This document shows, piece by piece, positions 10,144 to 19,375 of a stretch of DNA of 64,000 nucleotides. Made by a program: the position numbers and the translations under genes. Positions within the stretch are counted from its first letter, which is position 1; each line of letters opens with the position of its first letter. The notes below the pieces were generated by a model, which was given only the letters and a program-made list of their open reading frames with translations, made no database searches and was not told where the DNA came from. Source of the stretch: CADEEN01 sp963751775. GTDB taxonomy: Bacteria > Pseudomonadota > Gammaproteobacteria > Burkholderiales > Burkholderiaceae_C. The DNA lies in contig CAVVVW010000006.1 of NCBI GenBank assembly GCA_963751775.1, positions 62,001 to 126,000 on the forward strand. Direction: 5' to 3'.

Positions 10144-11574
10144 ATGGGCGCGAAGTTGAAGGTGGCTGGCTGGTGCGCTGTGGGCGCATTGGCCGGCGCG
10201 TTGACCACGATCCAGTTGCAGGCCTTTGCCCGCGGCAGCTTCGCGCCGTTGCCGCTCGAGGAGTTGCAGCAACTGGCAGCCGTGTTCGGCATGATCAAGA
10301 GCGATTACGTCGAGCCCATCGACGAGAAGAAGCTGATCACCGACGCGATCGGCGGCATGGTTTCGGGCCTCGACCCGCACAGCCAGTATTTCGACAAGAA
10401 GAGCTTCCGCGAATTTCGCGAAGGCACGACCGGCAAGTTCGTCGGCATCGGCATCGAGATGGCGATGGAGGACGGGCTGGTCAAGGTCGTCTCGCCGATC
10501 GAAGGCTCGCCGGCCTTTCGCGCCGGCTTGAAGAGCGGCGACCTGATCACCCGCATCGACGACACGCCGGTCAAGGGACTGACCGTCGACCAGGCCGTCA
10601 AGCGCATGCGCGGCGAGCCCAACACCAAGGTCACGCTGCAGGTGTTCCGCAAGGACGAGTCGCGCACCTTCCCGGTGACGCTGGTGCGCGAAGAGATCCG
10701 CCAGCAAAGCGTGCGCAGCAAGATCGTCGAGCCCGGCTACGCCTGGCTGCGCATCAGCGTGTTCCAGGAGCGCTCGATCGACGACTTCGCGAAGAAGCTC
10801 GAGGAGATCTACAAGGCCGAGCCGAACCTGAAGGGCCTGGTGCTCGACCTGCGCAACGACCCGGGCGGCCTGCTCGACGGCGCGATCGGCATCACCGCCG
10901 CCTTCCTGCCGGCCGACGCCGTGGTCGTCACCACCAACGGCCAGGTCGCCGACTCCAAGGCCACCTTCAAGGCCGCGCCCGAGTTCTATGCCCGCCGCGG
11001 CAGCGACCCGTTGCGTCGGCTGCCCGAAGGCATCAAGAAGGTGCCGCTGGTGGTGCTGGTCAACGAGGGCTCGGCCTCGGCCAGCGAGATCGTCGCCGGC
11101 GCCCTGCAGGACCACAAGCGCGCCACGATCATGGGCGCGCAGACCTTCGGCAAGGGCTCGGTGCAGACCTGGCGCCCGCTGACCGCCGACACGGCGCTGA
11201 AGATCACCACCGCGCGCTACTACACGCCCTCGGGCCGCTCGATCCAGGCCACCGGCATCGTGCCCGATGTGTGGCTCGATGAAACCGCCGACGGCAACGT
11301 CTTCGCCGCGCTGCGCCTGCGCGAAGCCGATCTCGACAAGCACCTGACACAGCCCGACGAAAAGAAGGACGACGCCCGCATCAAGGCCCGCGACGATGCG
11401 CGCAAGAAGCTCGAAGACCAGCTGGCCAAGAGCAAGGAGCCACCCAAGCCGCTGCCCGAGTTCGGCAGCCTCGAGGACTTCCCGCTGCGCCAGGCCCTGA
11501 ACCAGTTGCAGGGCAAGACCGTCACGGCCTCGAAGACCGCCGTCGAACGCCGGGCCGAAGCCAAGACCGAGTAA
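10144..11574 (+). CDS. ctpA: S41-family C-terminal processing protease
   Basis: The 476-residue protein begins with an uncleaved-anchor or signal segment (about residues 7-27). A PDZ domain follows (about 95-175, with GIGIEMAMEDGLVKVVSPI), then the S41 peptidase domain. The Ser/Lys dyad is visible: the nucleophile Ser lies in GSASASEI (around 310-314) and the general base is Lys337 in QTFGKGSVQ. The tail after residue 400 is rich in Lys/Glu/Asp. CtpA cleaves periplasmic proteins near their C termini and takes part in envelope quality control. AGGAG lies 8 nt before the ATG. A strong hairpin terminator follows. The gene is intact. Confidence 0.92.
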   Translation: MGAKLKVAGWCAVGALAGALTTIQLQAFARGSFAPLPLEELQQLAAVFGMIKSDYVEPIDEKKLITDAIGGMVSGLDPHSQYFDKKSFREFREGTTGKFVGIGIEMAMEDGLVKVVSPIEGSPAFRAGLKSGDLITRIDDTPVKGLTVDQAVKRMRGEPNTKVTLQVFRKDESRTFPVTLVREEIRQQSVRSKIVEPGYAWLRISVFQERSIDDFAKKLEEIYKAEPNLKGLVLDLRNDPGGLLDGAIGITAAFLPADAVVVTTNGQVADSKATFKAAPEFYARRGSDPLRRLPEGIKKVPLVVLVNEGSASASEIVAGALQDHKRATIMGAQTFGKGSVQTWRPLTADTALKITTARYYTPSGRSIQATGIVPDVWLDETADGNVFAALRLREADLDKHLTQPDEKKDDARIKARDDARKKLEDQLAKSKEPPKPLPEFGSLEDFPLRQALNQLQGKTVTASKTAVERRAEAKTE

Positions 11575-11594
11575 GCCCCTTCAAGATCACCTTG

Positions 11595-11622
11595 AAAGGC
11601 CCGCCGCACGCGGGCCTTTTTT
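11595..11622 (+). terminator. Rho-independent terminator after ctpA
   Basis: A 7-bp GC stem (GGCCCGC/GCGGGCC) closes a 5-nt loop and is followed by six T residues. Extra A-T pairs flank the stem. It starts 20 nt past the ctpA stop. Confidence 0.9.
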
Positions 11623-11670
11623 CCTGTCTGCGTAGCGATCACGGGCCTCTTTTCCTGTTGGCGAGCGCAC

Positions 11671-12421
11671 ATGAACGACGACCAGTTGCTGCGCTATTCG
11701 CGGCACATCCTGCTCGACGAGATCGGCATCGAAGGCCAGCAGCGGCTGCTTGCCGCTCATGCGCTGGTCATCGGCGCCGGCGGCCTGGGCTCACCGGTGG
11801 CGCTGTACCTGGGCACGGCCGGCGTCGGCCGCCTGACCATCGTCGACCACGACACGGTCGACGTCACCAACCTGCAGCGCCAGATCGCGCACAACCTGGC
11901 GCGCGTGGGCAAGCCCAAGGCCGAGTCGGCACGCGACACGATCGCCGCGATCAATCCCGACGTGCGCGTGACGCCGCTGGTCGAGCGCGCCGATGCGGCA
12001 CGCCTGGATGCGCTGGTGCAGACGGCCGACGTGGTCGTCGATTGCAGCGACAACTTCGCCACGCGCCATGCCGTGAACGCCGCCTGCGTCGCGCACCGCA
12101 AGCCGCTCGTGTCGGGCGCGGCGATCGGCTTCGACGGCCAGGTCTCGGTCTACGACACGCGCAGACGCCGAAGCGCCCTGCTACGCCTGCCTGTTCCCCG
12201 CCGAGGCCACCTTCGAGGAGGTGCAATGCGCGACCATGGGCGTCTTCGCGCCGCTGGTCGGCATCATCGGCTCGGTGCAGGCGGCCGAGGCGCTCAAGCT
12301 GTTGGCCGGCATCGGCACATCGCTCGCGGCCCGGCTGCAGATGCTCGACGCGCGAACGATGGAGTGGACTGAAGTCCGCATGCAGCGCAGCGCCGGTTGC
12401 GCCGTGTGCTCGAAGCGCTGA
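11671..12421 (+). CDS. moeB: MoeB/ThiF-type E1-like adenylyltransferase (one frameshift)
   Basis: The family adenylates the C-terminal glycine of a small sulfur-carrier protein (MoaD or ThiS) in molybdopterin or thiamine biosynthesis. The nucleotide loop GAGGLGSP is near residue 32. DHDTVDVTNLQRQ and the zinc-binding pairs CYAC and CAVC are present, as is the conserved SGAAIGFDGQ. A single extra A at about 12163 shifts the frame. Removing it restores the path through DAEAPCYACLFP. Length (about 249 residues) fits MoeB/HesA proteins without a rhodanese domain. It converges with comC, with one base between the stops. ThiF cannot be excluded from sequence alone. Confidence 0.87.
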
Positions 12422-12422
12422 C

Positions 12423-13426
12423 TCAGGCGCGCAAGGTCGCCAGCAGCGCGTCGCTGACCTCGACGCCCTCGGCCTCGGCCTTGCGACGCAAGGCTTCGCG
12501 CCGCGCGCCGGGCAGCCGCACGCCCGCGTCCTTGGCCATCTCGGCGACCAGCACCTCGACGCGGTCGAGGTAATGCGCCGAGCCGCCCAGCGCAGCGGGG
12601 TCGACGACGATGAAGGCCTGGCCGATGCGCGGCCGGTTGCCCTCGTCGACGAAGAAGCTCGAGGCCTCGAAGCCGAACTGCGCGCCGATCAGGGCCGTGA
12701 CCAGCAGTTCGACCATCAGCGCCAGCATCGCGCCCTTGGGCGACGACACGGCGCCGAGCGGCAGCATCGACCCCGTCAATGCGGCCTTGGCATCGGTGGT
12801 CGGCTGGCCATCGGCATCCAGCGCCCAGCCGAGCGGGATCGGCTGACCGGTCTTGGCCGCGACCATCACCTTGCCGCGCGCGACTTCGCTGAGGCTGAGG
12901 TCGATCATCAGCGCGTCGGCATCGCGCCGCGGGAATACCGCCGCGACCGGGTTGGTGCCGAAGATCGGATGCTTGCCGCCGGCCGCCGGCATCGCCGCCG
13001 GCGAGTTGGCGAAGCCCAGGCCGACCATGCCGGCCGCGGCCACCGGCCGCAGGTGATCGACGACGACACCGCAGTGGTGGCTGTTGATGACACCGGCAAA
13101 GGCCACGCCGTGTTCGCGGGCGCGTGCGATTGCCTCGCGCACGGCCAGTTCGCAGGCGGCGAAGGCCAGGCCGTCGCCGGCGTCGATCTGCACCGCGCCG
13201 CCGCGTCGACGCAGCTCACGCGCGGCAGCGGCCTCCTGTCGACGCGGCCGTTGCGCAGATGCGTGGCGTACTGCGCCACGCGCGACAGGCCGTGCGAGCC
13301 CAGGCCCTGTGCCTCGGCCAACACCAAGGCACGCGCGGTGGCCGCAGCCATTGCCTCGTTGGCGCCGGCGGCCTGCAACGCGCGCTGAACCAGCGTGCGC
13401 AGTTCGTCGATCGCCACCCGGCTCAC
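12423..13426 (-). CDS. comC: Ldh-family NAD(P)H oxidoreductase, probable (R)-sulfolactate dehydrogenase (one frameshift)
   Basis: The product belongs to the malate/L-lactate/ureidoglycolate dehydrogenase (Ldh2) family, recognised by HGLSRVAQYATHL near the N terminus, NSHHCGVVVDHLRPVA, GTNPVAAVFPR and the C-terminal KGAMLALMVELL. In sulfolactate degraders this family supplies ComC, which interconverts (R)-sulfolactate and sulfopyruvate. The assignment here rests on the neighbours slcC and suyAB. The likely start is a GTG at 13426 that overlaps the slcC stop (GTGA), indicating translational coupling. The frame slips near 13200. Length is about 334 residues, typical for the family. Malate dehydrogenase activity is the alternative. 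Confidence 0.75.
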
Positions 13427-14348
13427 TTCAGTGCCTCCAGCACCTTGTCGGCAATCAGGAAACTGACCCGCTCGTTGCTTTCGGCCGAGACGCCGGCGAT
13501 GTGCGGTGTCAGCAGCAGGTTCTGGCAACCGGCGAAATGTCCACTGGCCGGCAGCGGCTCGCTGGCGAAGACATCGATCGCGGCACCGCCGAGGTGGCCG
13601 CCTCGCAGCGCGGCGGCCAGCGCCGCTTCGTCGATGATGCCGCCGCGCGCGGTGTTGATGAGCACGGCGCCGCGCTTCATCGCGGCGATACGGCGGGCAT
13701 CGAACAGGTTGCGTGTCGAATCGACCAGCGGCACATGCAGGCTGATGACGTCGGCACTGGCGATCAACGCGTCCAGGCCTGCCGGACGCACGCCAATGTC
13801 GGCATAGGCGGGGTGGTCGTCGTCCATCATCGCGTCGAACGCAATGACCTCCATGCCGAGCCCGCGCGCCAGCTTCGCGGTCAGCTGGCCGATCGAGCCG
13901 AAGCCGATCAGGCCGAGCGTCTTGCCCGCTGTCTCGCGGCCGTTGGACAGCGCCGTGCGCGGCCACTGGCCGGCGGCGACCGCTGCCGTGTCTGGTAGGC
14001 GCCGCGCAGCAGCAGCATGCTCGAGGCGATCACATACTCGGCCACCGACAGCGCATTGGCGCCTGTCGCGGGGATCACTGCCATGCCGCGCGCCTCGCAA
14101 GCCGGCACGTCGATGTTGTCCAGCCCGACGCCCAGGCGCCCGACCACCTTGCAGCGCGCCAGCGCGGCCAGCAGGTCGCCCCGCACCTGGGTGCGGTTGC
14201 GCACGATCAGCGCATCGGCCGTCGCGGCCTCGGCCTTCAGCCGCGGCGCGTCGTCGACGAGTTTGGGGTCGTAGACGACCTCGTGCTTCGCGCGCAGCGC
14301 CGGCAGCGCACGCTCGTCGATGAATTCGCAGATGACGACGCGGGCCAT
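13423..14348 (-). CDS. slcC: D-2-hydroxyacid dehydrogenase family, probable (S)-sulfolactate dehydrogenase (one frameshift)
   Basis: The protein resembles D-3-phosphoglycerate dehydrogenases. It has GRLGVGLDNIDVPAC in the substrate domain, the Rossmann loop GFGSIG in the NAD-binding domain, INTARGGIIDE with the substrate-binding Arg, and the catalytic His in TPHIAG. SlcC oxidises (S)-sulfolactate to sulfopyruvate. With ComC this allows both enantiomers to enter SuyAB. It is the third gene of suyA-suyB-slcC-comC, starting 6 nt after the suyB stop region. The frame slips near 13990. About 308 residues, normal length. A general 2-hydroxyacid dehydrogenase is the alternative if the cluster call is wrong. 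Confidence 0.77.
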
Positions 14349-14354
14349 GCCGAC

Positions 14355-15531
14355 TCAGGCCGACTCGTACAGCCGCGTCATCACGAATTCGCGGTGCCCC
14401 AGCGCCTCGGCCGCGGTCAGGCGCCCGTTGGCGGTACGCAGCATGCACTCGAGCAGCTTGTCGCCCGCCTGGTCGAGCGTGAGCTCGCGCTGCAGCAGCC
14501 CGGTCACATCGACGTCGACGTGCTCGCTCATCGTGCGCACCGTGCGCGGGTTGGCGCACAGCTTGATGACCGGCAGGATCGGGTTGCCGATCACGTTGCC
14601 CTGGCCGGTGGGGAAGAAGTGCACCGCATAGCCCGAGGCGGCGCACAGCGTCACCATCTCGGCCGCGGCGCTGGACGAATCCATGAACCACAGGCCGGGG
14701 TGGGTCGGCAGCTCGGCCTTGTCGATCACGCCGTCGACCGTGCACTTCTTGCCGATCTTCTGGATGTTGCCGAGCGCCTTCTCCTCGATCGTGGTCAGTC
14801 CGCCGGCGATGTTGCCCTTGGTCGGCTGGCTGTCCGCCAGGTCGCTGGTCTTGTGGCGGTTGATCACGTCCTGGTAGCGGTCGAACATGAACATGAACTG
14901 CTCGCGCACGGCATCGTTGGCGCAGCGCGCGGCCACGATCTGCTCGCCGCCGGTCAGTTCGGTGGTTTCGCCGAAGCACAGGTAGTTGCCCAGCGGGTGC
15001 AGCTTGTCGAACGCGTTGCCGACCGCCGGGTTGGCGCCGCAGCCGCTGGTGGTGTCGCTCTCGCCGCACTTGGTGCTGACCCACAAGCTCGTGGATCGGG
15101 CAGGCTTGCCGCTGCTTCTCGCTGGCCCATTGCACGTACTCGCGCGCCACCTTGCTGGCGCGCAGGATGGTGTCGTGGTCGCCGTGCAGTTCGATGCCGA
15201 AGCCGCTGACCGGCTTGCCGGTGGCCTTGATGCCGTCGACCACCTTCTGCGTCCAGCTGTCTTCGATGCCGATGACGACCACCGCCGCGACGTTGGGGTT
15301 GCAGCCGGCACCGATCAGGGTGCGGAAGTGCAGGTCGAGGTCGGCACCGAACTGCAGCCGGCCATAGGGGTGCGGGATCGCCAGCGCGCCCTTGATGTTG
15401 TGCGCCACGGCCTCGGCCGCCGCGTTGGACAGGTCGTCCAGCGGCAGGATGATGACGTGGTTGCGAATGCCGACGCGGCCGTTCTCGCGCCGGTAGCCGA
15501 GGAAGGTGGTGCTCTTGTCGATGATGCTCAT
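14355..15531 (-). CDS. suyB: Sulfolactate sulfo-lyase large subunit (UxaA/altronate dehydratase family, one frameshift)
   Basis: The product of about 391 residues is the catalytic large subunit of the UxaA family: GYRRENGRVGIRNHVIILP at the N terminus, GCNPNV, then ELWVSTKCGESD and SGCGANPAVGNAFD with cysteines expected to bind iron. SuyB with SuyA cleaves (R)-sulfolactate to pyruvate and sulfite. UxaA relatives are dehydratases for altronate or galactarate. The gene pair with a separate small SAF-domain subunit and the two adjacent sulfolactate dehydrogenases favour SuyB. GGAG precedes the ATG at 15531. One extra A near 15086 breaks the frame inside the ELWVSTKCG motif. The suyA-suyB gap carries a hairpin array. 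Confidence 0.82.
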
Positions 15532-15576
15532 CTCATTTGCTCCATAGGTAGGTTCTTCCAAGCAAGCGCCGCGGAA

Positions 15577-15630
15577 CCGGCTTTGCCGGCCGCTGGCGGT
15601 GCCCCCTTGAGGGGGAGCGGCGTCAGCCGC
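15577..15630. repeat. Array of three GC-rich hairpins between suyA and suyB (REP-like element)
   Basis: Three perfect 5-bp hairpins follow one another: CCGGC-TTT-GCCGG (15577-15589), CCCCC-TTGA-GGGGG (15602-15615) and GCGGC-GTCA-GCCGC (15617-15630). The element resembles intergenic repeats I recall from Comamonadaceae and Rubrivivax-type genomes. I saw only one copy in this window. It lies within an operon and may set transcript stability or the subunit ratio. Confidence 0.6.
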
Positions 15631-15647
15631 TTCGGGGGTGGTCAACA

Positions 15648-15931
15648 TCACCACCTCTTGGTCTTGATGTTGTGCACGTGGGCGTGTTCGCCGGCCTTGA
15701 TCGGCGCGACCACCTTGCCCATGTCGATGCCGTACTTCCAGACCGTGTCGCCCGGACGGCCATGTCCTTCAGCGCCACCTTGTGGCCGATCGGGATGTCC
15801 TGCTTGGCGACGACGTTGGTCATCTTGTCGGCGTCCATGATCCAGCCCTGCAGTTCCATGCCGGCCTTCACGCCTTCCACCACCACCACGGCCACCGTGT
15901 CCTTGGCGTCGTGCAGCACGAAATGAATCAT
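15648..15931 (-). CDS. suyA: Sulfolactate sulfo-lyase small subunit (SAF-domain UxaA family, one frameshift)
   Basis: The 94-residue protein carries the SAF-type beta fold of UxaA small subunits. VVVVEGVKAG, IPIGHKVALKDMA and the C-terminal HVHNIKTKRW are visible, the last being the hallmark ending of SuyA-like proteins. It should pair with SuyB for sulfolactate cleavage to sulfite and pyruvate. AGGAG lies about 7 nt before the ATG at 15931. A missing C near 15757 shifts the frame. With it restored, the sequence runs KDMAVPGDTVWKYGIDMG. It is the first gene of the operon and is divergent from the regulator suyR, with 117 bp between them. Confidence 0.83.
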
Positions 15932-15996
15932 TCGCGGCTCCTGTCGAATGGCTGCGATGGCGAGCAGTTTAGTCGGCGCCGCGACGTGTCAAACAG

Positions 15997-16010
15997 GTCA
16001 TATATATGAC
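15997..16010. promoter_or_regulatory. Palindromic operator candidate for SuyR
   Basis: GTCATATATATGAC is a perfect 14-bp palindrome in the 117-bp divergent spacer between suyA and suyR. GntR/HutC-family regulators bind short palindromes of the GT-N-TA-N-AC type, often AT-rich as here. Its position 66 bp upstream of suyA and 39 bp upstream of suyR would allow control of both. The AT-rich core stands out sharply in this GC-rich DNA. Confidence 0.6.
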
Positions 16011-16048
16011 ATGGATGAATTGGATGCCGACGCTTAGAATCGAACCGC

Positions 16049-16810
16049 ATGAAGCCAGCCGCCGTGTTCCGCCGATCGCCCCCGACGCCGGCGGCGCGCC
16101 GCTGTACCGCGTCGCCAAGCGCGCGCTGCTGCAGGCCATCGAGGCCGGGCATTGCCCGCCTGGCAGTGCGCTGCCGAGCGAGACGGCGCTGGCCGGCGAA
16201 CTTCGGCATCTCGATCGGCACGCTGCGCCACGCGGTCGACGAACTGGTGGCCGAACACATCCTGGCCCGCCGCCAGGGCCGCGGCACCTTCGTCGCGACG
16301 CACAACGCCGACCGCTTCCTGTTCCAGTTCTTCCACGTCGAACGCATCGACGGCCGCCGCGACGTGCCGGTCGTGGCGCTGCTGTCGTTCGAGCGCATCC
16401 GGCTGGACGAGGAGGCCGCTGCAGCGCTCTCGGTCAGGCCCGGCGAGGCGGCCGTCCGGATCGAGAATCGGCTCACCTTGCAGGGCCGTCCGGTGGTGCA
16501 CGACTGCCTGACGCTGCCCGCGTCGCTCTTCAAGGGCCTGACCGAAAAGCGCCTGCGCGATCGGCCAAGCACGCTGTACCACCTGTACCAGACCGAGTTC
16601 GGCATCACCGTCGTTCGAGCCCGGGAGCGCCTGCGCGCCGTGCCGGCCGACCGGGCCGCGGCGCGCGTGCTCGGTATTGCACCCGGTGCACCGGTGCTGC
16701 AGGTGCGCCGCACCGCGTTGACCTTCAACGACAGGCCGGTCGAGTACCGCGTTTCGACGATCCACAGCGCCCAGCATGAATACGTCAACCTGGTGTCGCG
16801 CCCGCAGTAA
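16049..16810 (+). CDS. suyR: GntR-family regulator with UTRA ligand domain, probable SuyR (frameshifted)
   Basis: An N-terminal winged helix is readable in pieces (LYRVAKRALLQAIEAGHCPPGSALPSE, split here into LYRVAKRALLQAIEAG and PPGSALPSE, then ISIGTLRHAVDELVAEHIL and RRQGRGTFVATH). A UTRA effector-binding domain follows (RPVVHDCLTLPASLFKGL, VEYRVSTIH). HutC-subfamily proteins sense metabolites and usually repress the adjacent operon. The gene is divergent from suyA across the palindrome at 15997, so it is the likely regulator of sulfolactate use. Frame slips occur near 16070 and 16200. The ATG at 16049 gives the expected length of about 253 residues. Confidence 0.78.
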   Translation: MKPAAVFRRSPPTPAARRCTASPSARCCRPSRPGIARLAVRCRARRRWPANFGISIGTLRHAVDELVAEHILARRQGRGTFVATHNADRFLFQFFHVERIDGRRDVPVVALLSFERIRLDEEAAAALSVRPGEAAVRIENRLTLQGRPVVHDCLTLPASLFKGLTEKRLRDRPSTLYHLYQTEFGITVVRARERLRAVPADRAAARVLGIAPGAPVLQVRRTALTFNDRPVEYRVSTIHSAQHEYVNLVSRPQ

Positions 16811-16819
16811 GCTGGCGGC

Positions 16820-17727
16820 ATGAACCCCAAGCCACCCCCTCTCGCCGCGCGCAACTTCCCTACGGCCGAAGAAGATGCCGCAGCCGTCAGGCCGGTTTCT
16901 CGCTACGAGGGCGCCGACAGCAGCTACCACCTGGCCTTCACCGACACGCCGTTCCTGCTGCGCGAGGAGCTGCGCCCGGTGCGCATGCAACTCGAACTGC
17001 TCAAGCCCGAGATGGTGCTCGCGAGGAAGGTATCGCCGCGACAGTGGTGATCTTCGGCAGCGCCCGGCTGGTGCCGCGCGCGGTGGCCGAGACGCGCGCT
17101 GGCCGCCGCCGAGCTCGGCAGCGATGCGCAGGCACTGGCCCGCGCGCGCATGGACTCTGCTGATGTCGCGCTACTACGAAGCGGCCCGCGAATTCGCCGC
17201 CCTCGTGACGCACGCCAGCAAGCAGTCTGGACGAGAAGATCGTCGTCGTCACCGGCGGCGGGCCCGGCATCATGGAAGCCGGCAACCGCGGCGCCAGCGA
17301 CGCCGGCGGTCCGAGCATCGGCTTGAACATCGTGCTGCCGCGCGAACAGGAGCCCAACGCCTTCATCACGCCGAAGTTGTGCTTCCAGTTCCACTACTTC
17401 GCGCTGCGCAAGATGCACTTCCTGATGCGCTCGGTGGCGCTGGTGTGCTTTCCCGGCGGCTTCGGCACGCTCGACGAGTTGTTCGAGGTGATGACGCTGA
17501 CGCAGACCGGCAAGGTGCGCAAGCGCCCGATCGTGCTGGTCGGCCGTGAGTTCTGGACCAAGCTGGTCAATTTCGACTGGCTGGTCGAGACCGGCATGAT
17601 CGCCGCCGAGGATCTGCAACTCTTTCACCTCGTCGACAGCGCCGAAGAGGCCTGGCAGGTGCTGGTGCAGGCCTTTGCGCTCGATGCGCCCGCGACCGAA
17701 ACCGGCGAGTTCGCCGACGACATCTGA
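16820..17727 (+). CDS. LOG-family (TIGR00730) nucleotide 5'-monophosphate phosphoribohydrolase-like protein (frameshifted)
   Basis: The C-terminal half shows the family motif PGGFGTLDE with the catalytic Glu and nearby MRSVALVCF. Upstream, VVIFGSARLVPRA and VVVTGGGPGIMEAGNRGA complete the Rossmann-like fold. LOG proteins release free bases such as cytokinins from nucleoside monophosphates, or act in nucleotide salvage. The longer N terminus is seen in bacterial subfamily members. I resolved four slips: a missing base near 17023, and extra bases at 17092, 17158 and about 17227. It starts 9 nt after suyR but is functionally unrelated. About 302 residues after correction. Confidence 0.82.
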
Positions 17728-17758
17728 TGCCGGCGGCGGTGCCCGACAATCACGCCCC

Positions 17759-18684
17759 ATGAAGCCAGCCATCTCCCTCATCGGCGCACCGACCGATATC
17801 GGCGCCGGCGACCGCGGCGCGAGCATGGGGCCCGAAGCGCTGCGCGTGGCCGGCATCGTGCCGACGCTCGAGAGCCACGGCCTGGCGGTCACCGACCGCG
17901 GCAACCTGGTCGGGCCGGCCAACCCGTGGCTGGCGCCGCTCGATGGCTACCGCCACCTGGCCGAGGTGGTGCAGTGGAACCAGGCCGTGCACGCCGCGGT
18001 GCACGCCGAGCTGGCAAACTCGGCCGGCTGCCGATCTTGCTCGGCGGCGACCATTGCCTGGCCATCGGCAGCATCAGCGCGGTGGCGACGCCATTGCCGC
18101 GAGACAGGGCAAGAAGCTGCGCGTGCTTGTGGCTCGACGCGCATGCCGATTTCAATACCAGCACGCTGACCCCCAGCGGCAACATCCACGGCATGCCGGT
18201 GGCCTGCCTGTGCGGCCTCGGGCCGCAGGCGCTGATCGAGATCGGCGGCACGGTGCCGGCGATCAACCCGAAGTCGATGCGCCAGATCGGCATCCGCAGC
18301 GTCGACGCCGGCGAGAAGCGCCTGGTGCACGAGCAGGGCCTGGAAGTGTTCGACATGCGCTACATCGACGAGATGGGCATGCGTCACACGATGGAACTGG
18401 CGCTGGCGACGCTGGACGCCAACACCCACCTGCACGTCAGCTTCGACGTCGACTTCCTCGACCCCGACATCGCCCCCGGCGTCGGCACCACCGTGCCCGG
18501 CGGCCCGAGCTACCGCGAGGCGCAGTTGTGCATGGAGATGATCGCCGACACCGGCAAGCTGGCCAGCCTGGACGTGATGGAGCTCAATCCGGCGCTCGAC
18601 CTGCGCAACAAGACTGCCGATCTGGCGGTGGACCTGATCGAGTCGCTGTTCGGCAAGAGCACCTTGATGCGTGCGCGGCCTTGA
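17759..18684 (+). CDS. rocF: Arginase (frameshifted)
   Basis: The product hydrolyses L-arginine to ornithine and urea with a dinuclear manganese centre. Metal-binding motifs are visible: GGDHCLAIGS, LDAHADFNT and SFDVDFLDP. The start MKPAISLIGAPTDIGAGDRG and the substrate-binding SGNIHGMPVA also fit. About 307 residues, normal for bacterial arginases. A base is missing near 18014 and single extra bases sit at 18088, 18106 and about 18127. The three insertions cancel each other, leaving a scrambled stretch of only about a dozen residues. It sits 31 nt after the LOG gene and converges with the nuclease gene. Confidence 0.9.
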
Positions 18685-18764
18685 GCAGTGCGCCCCGCGT
18701 CGCGACTCTTCTTGAGGTTTCCCGACTCGAAAGGCCGTGAATGGCCGCTGCGGCCGCCGCTGCG

Positions 18765-19375
18765 TCAGGTCCTGGTGGCGAGCGCCATCGGCTTTGCACC
18801 GTTGGCGGCGGGCGCCTTGGCGTCCGCGGCGATGCACGGTCCGTGCTGCCGGCGGAATTCGAGCGGCTCCATCGCATCGCCCGCTGCATGCAGGCCGCGC
18901 TTGAACGTGTGCGCCATGCGCTCTTCGGCGACATAGGGGCCGCGGTCGTACTTGAAGCGGATCGACCAGGCCTGGCCATCGCGCACCATGCGGTCACCGA
19001 TGTCCTTTGCGCCGTCGAAGACCTTGCCAACGGTCCGACCGAAATCGTCCCTGTCGACCACGCGCACGGTAACCTTGTGGCCCAACGCCAGGTCGTTCAG
19101 CGCCGCCGTGGCCTCGCTGCCACCGGCCTGGCAACTCTCCGGTGCGTCGATGCCCGCAATGCGCACCACCACCGGCGGCCCGCCCTGACCTTCGACCTTC
19201 AACCAGAAGGTGTCGCCATCGACGACGCGACTGACCGTACCGACCAGCACGCCCGATTTCGGCCGCAGGCGCGGGCGGCGCGGGTTTCTTCTTCGGTGCC
19301 GCAGATGCGATGCCCGCTGCCAGGCAAGACGCCAGGCACAACGCCAATGCAACCAACCAGGCGCCCGTTACTCAT
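18765..19375 (-). CDS. Thermonuclease-family (SNase-like) secreted nuclease (frameshifted near N terminus)
   Basis: An N-terminal hydrophobic signal peptide (VALALCLASCLAAGIASA) and a Lys/Pro/Ala-rich linker precede an SNase/OB-fold domain with VSRVVDGDTFWLKVEG, RIAGIDAPES and YVAEERMAHTFKRGL. The calcium-binding Asp and catalytic Arg/Glu positions look present. The ATG at 19375 overlaps the stop of the upstream DUF1232 gene (ATGA), but the signal peptide lies one frame away, so one slip is needed in the first codons. A second slip lies near 19265, between the linker and the nuclease domain. Likely degrades nucleic acid in the periplasm or outside the cell. Confidence 0.75.

Noticed and set aside
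11592..13388. 598-codon plus-strand frame covering moeB and comC
   Set aside because: It crosses from sense of one gene to antisense of another without any domain, which a real protein would not do.
14355..15931. Altronate or galactarate dehydratase as the identity of the SuyAB pair
   Set aside because: Same family, but the separate small subunit ending HVHNIKTKRW and the neighbouring slcC, comC and GntR regulator fit sulfolactate lyase better. No uronate genes are nearby.
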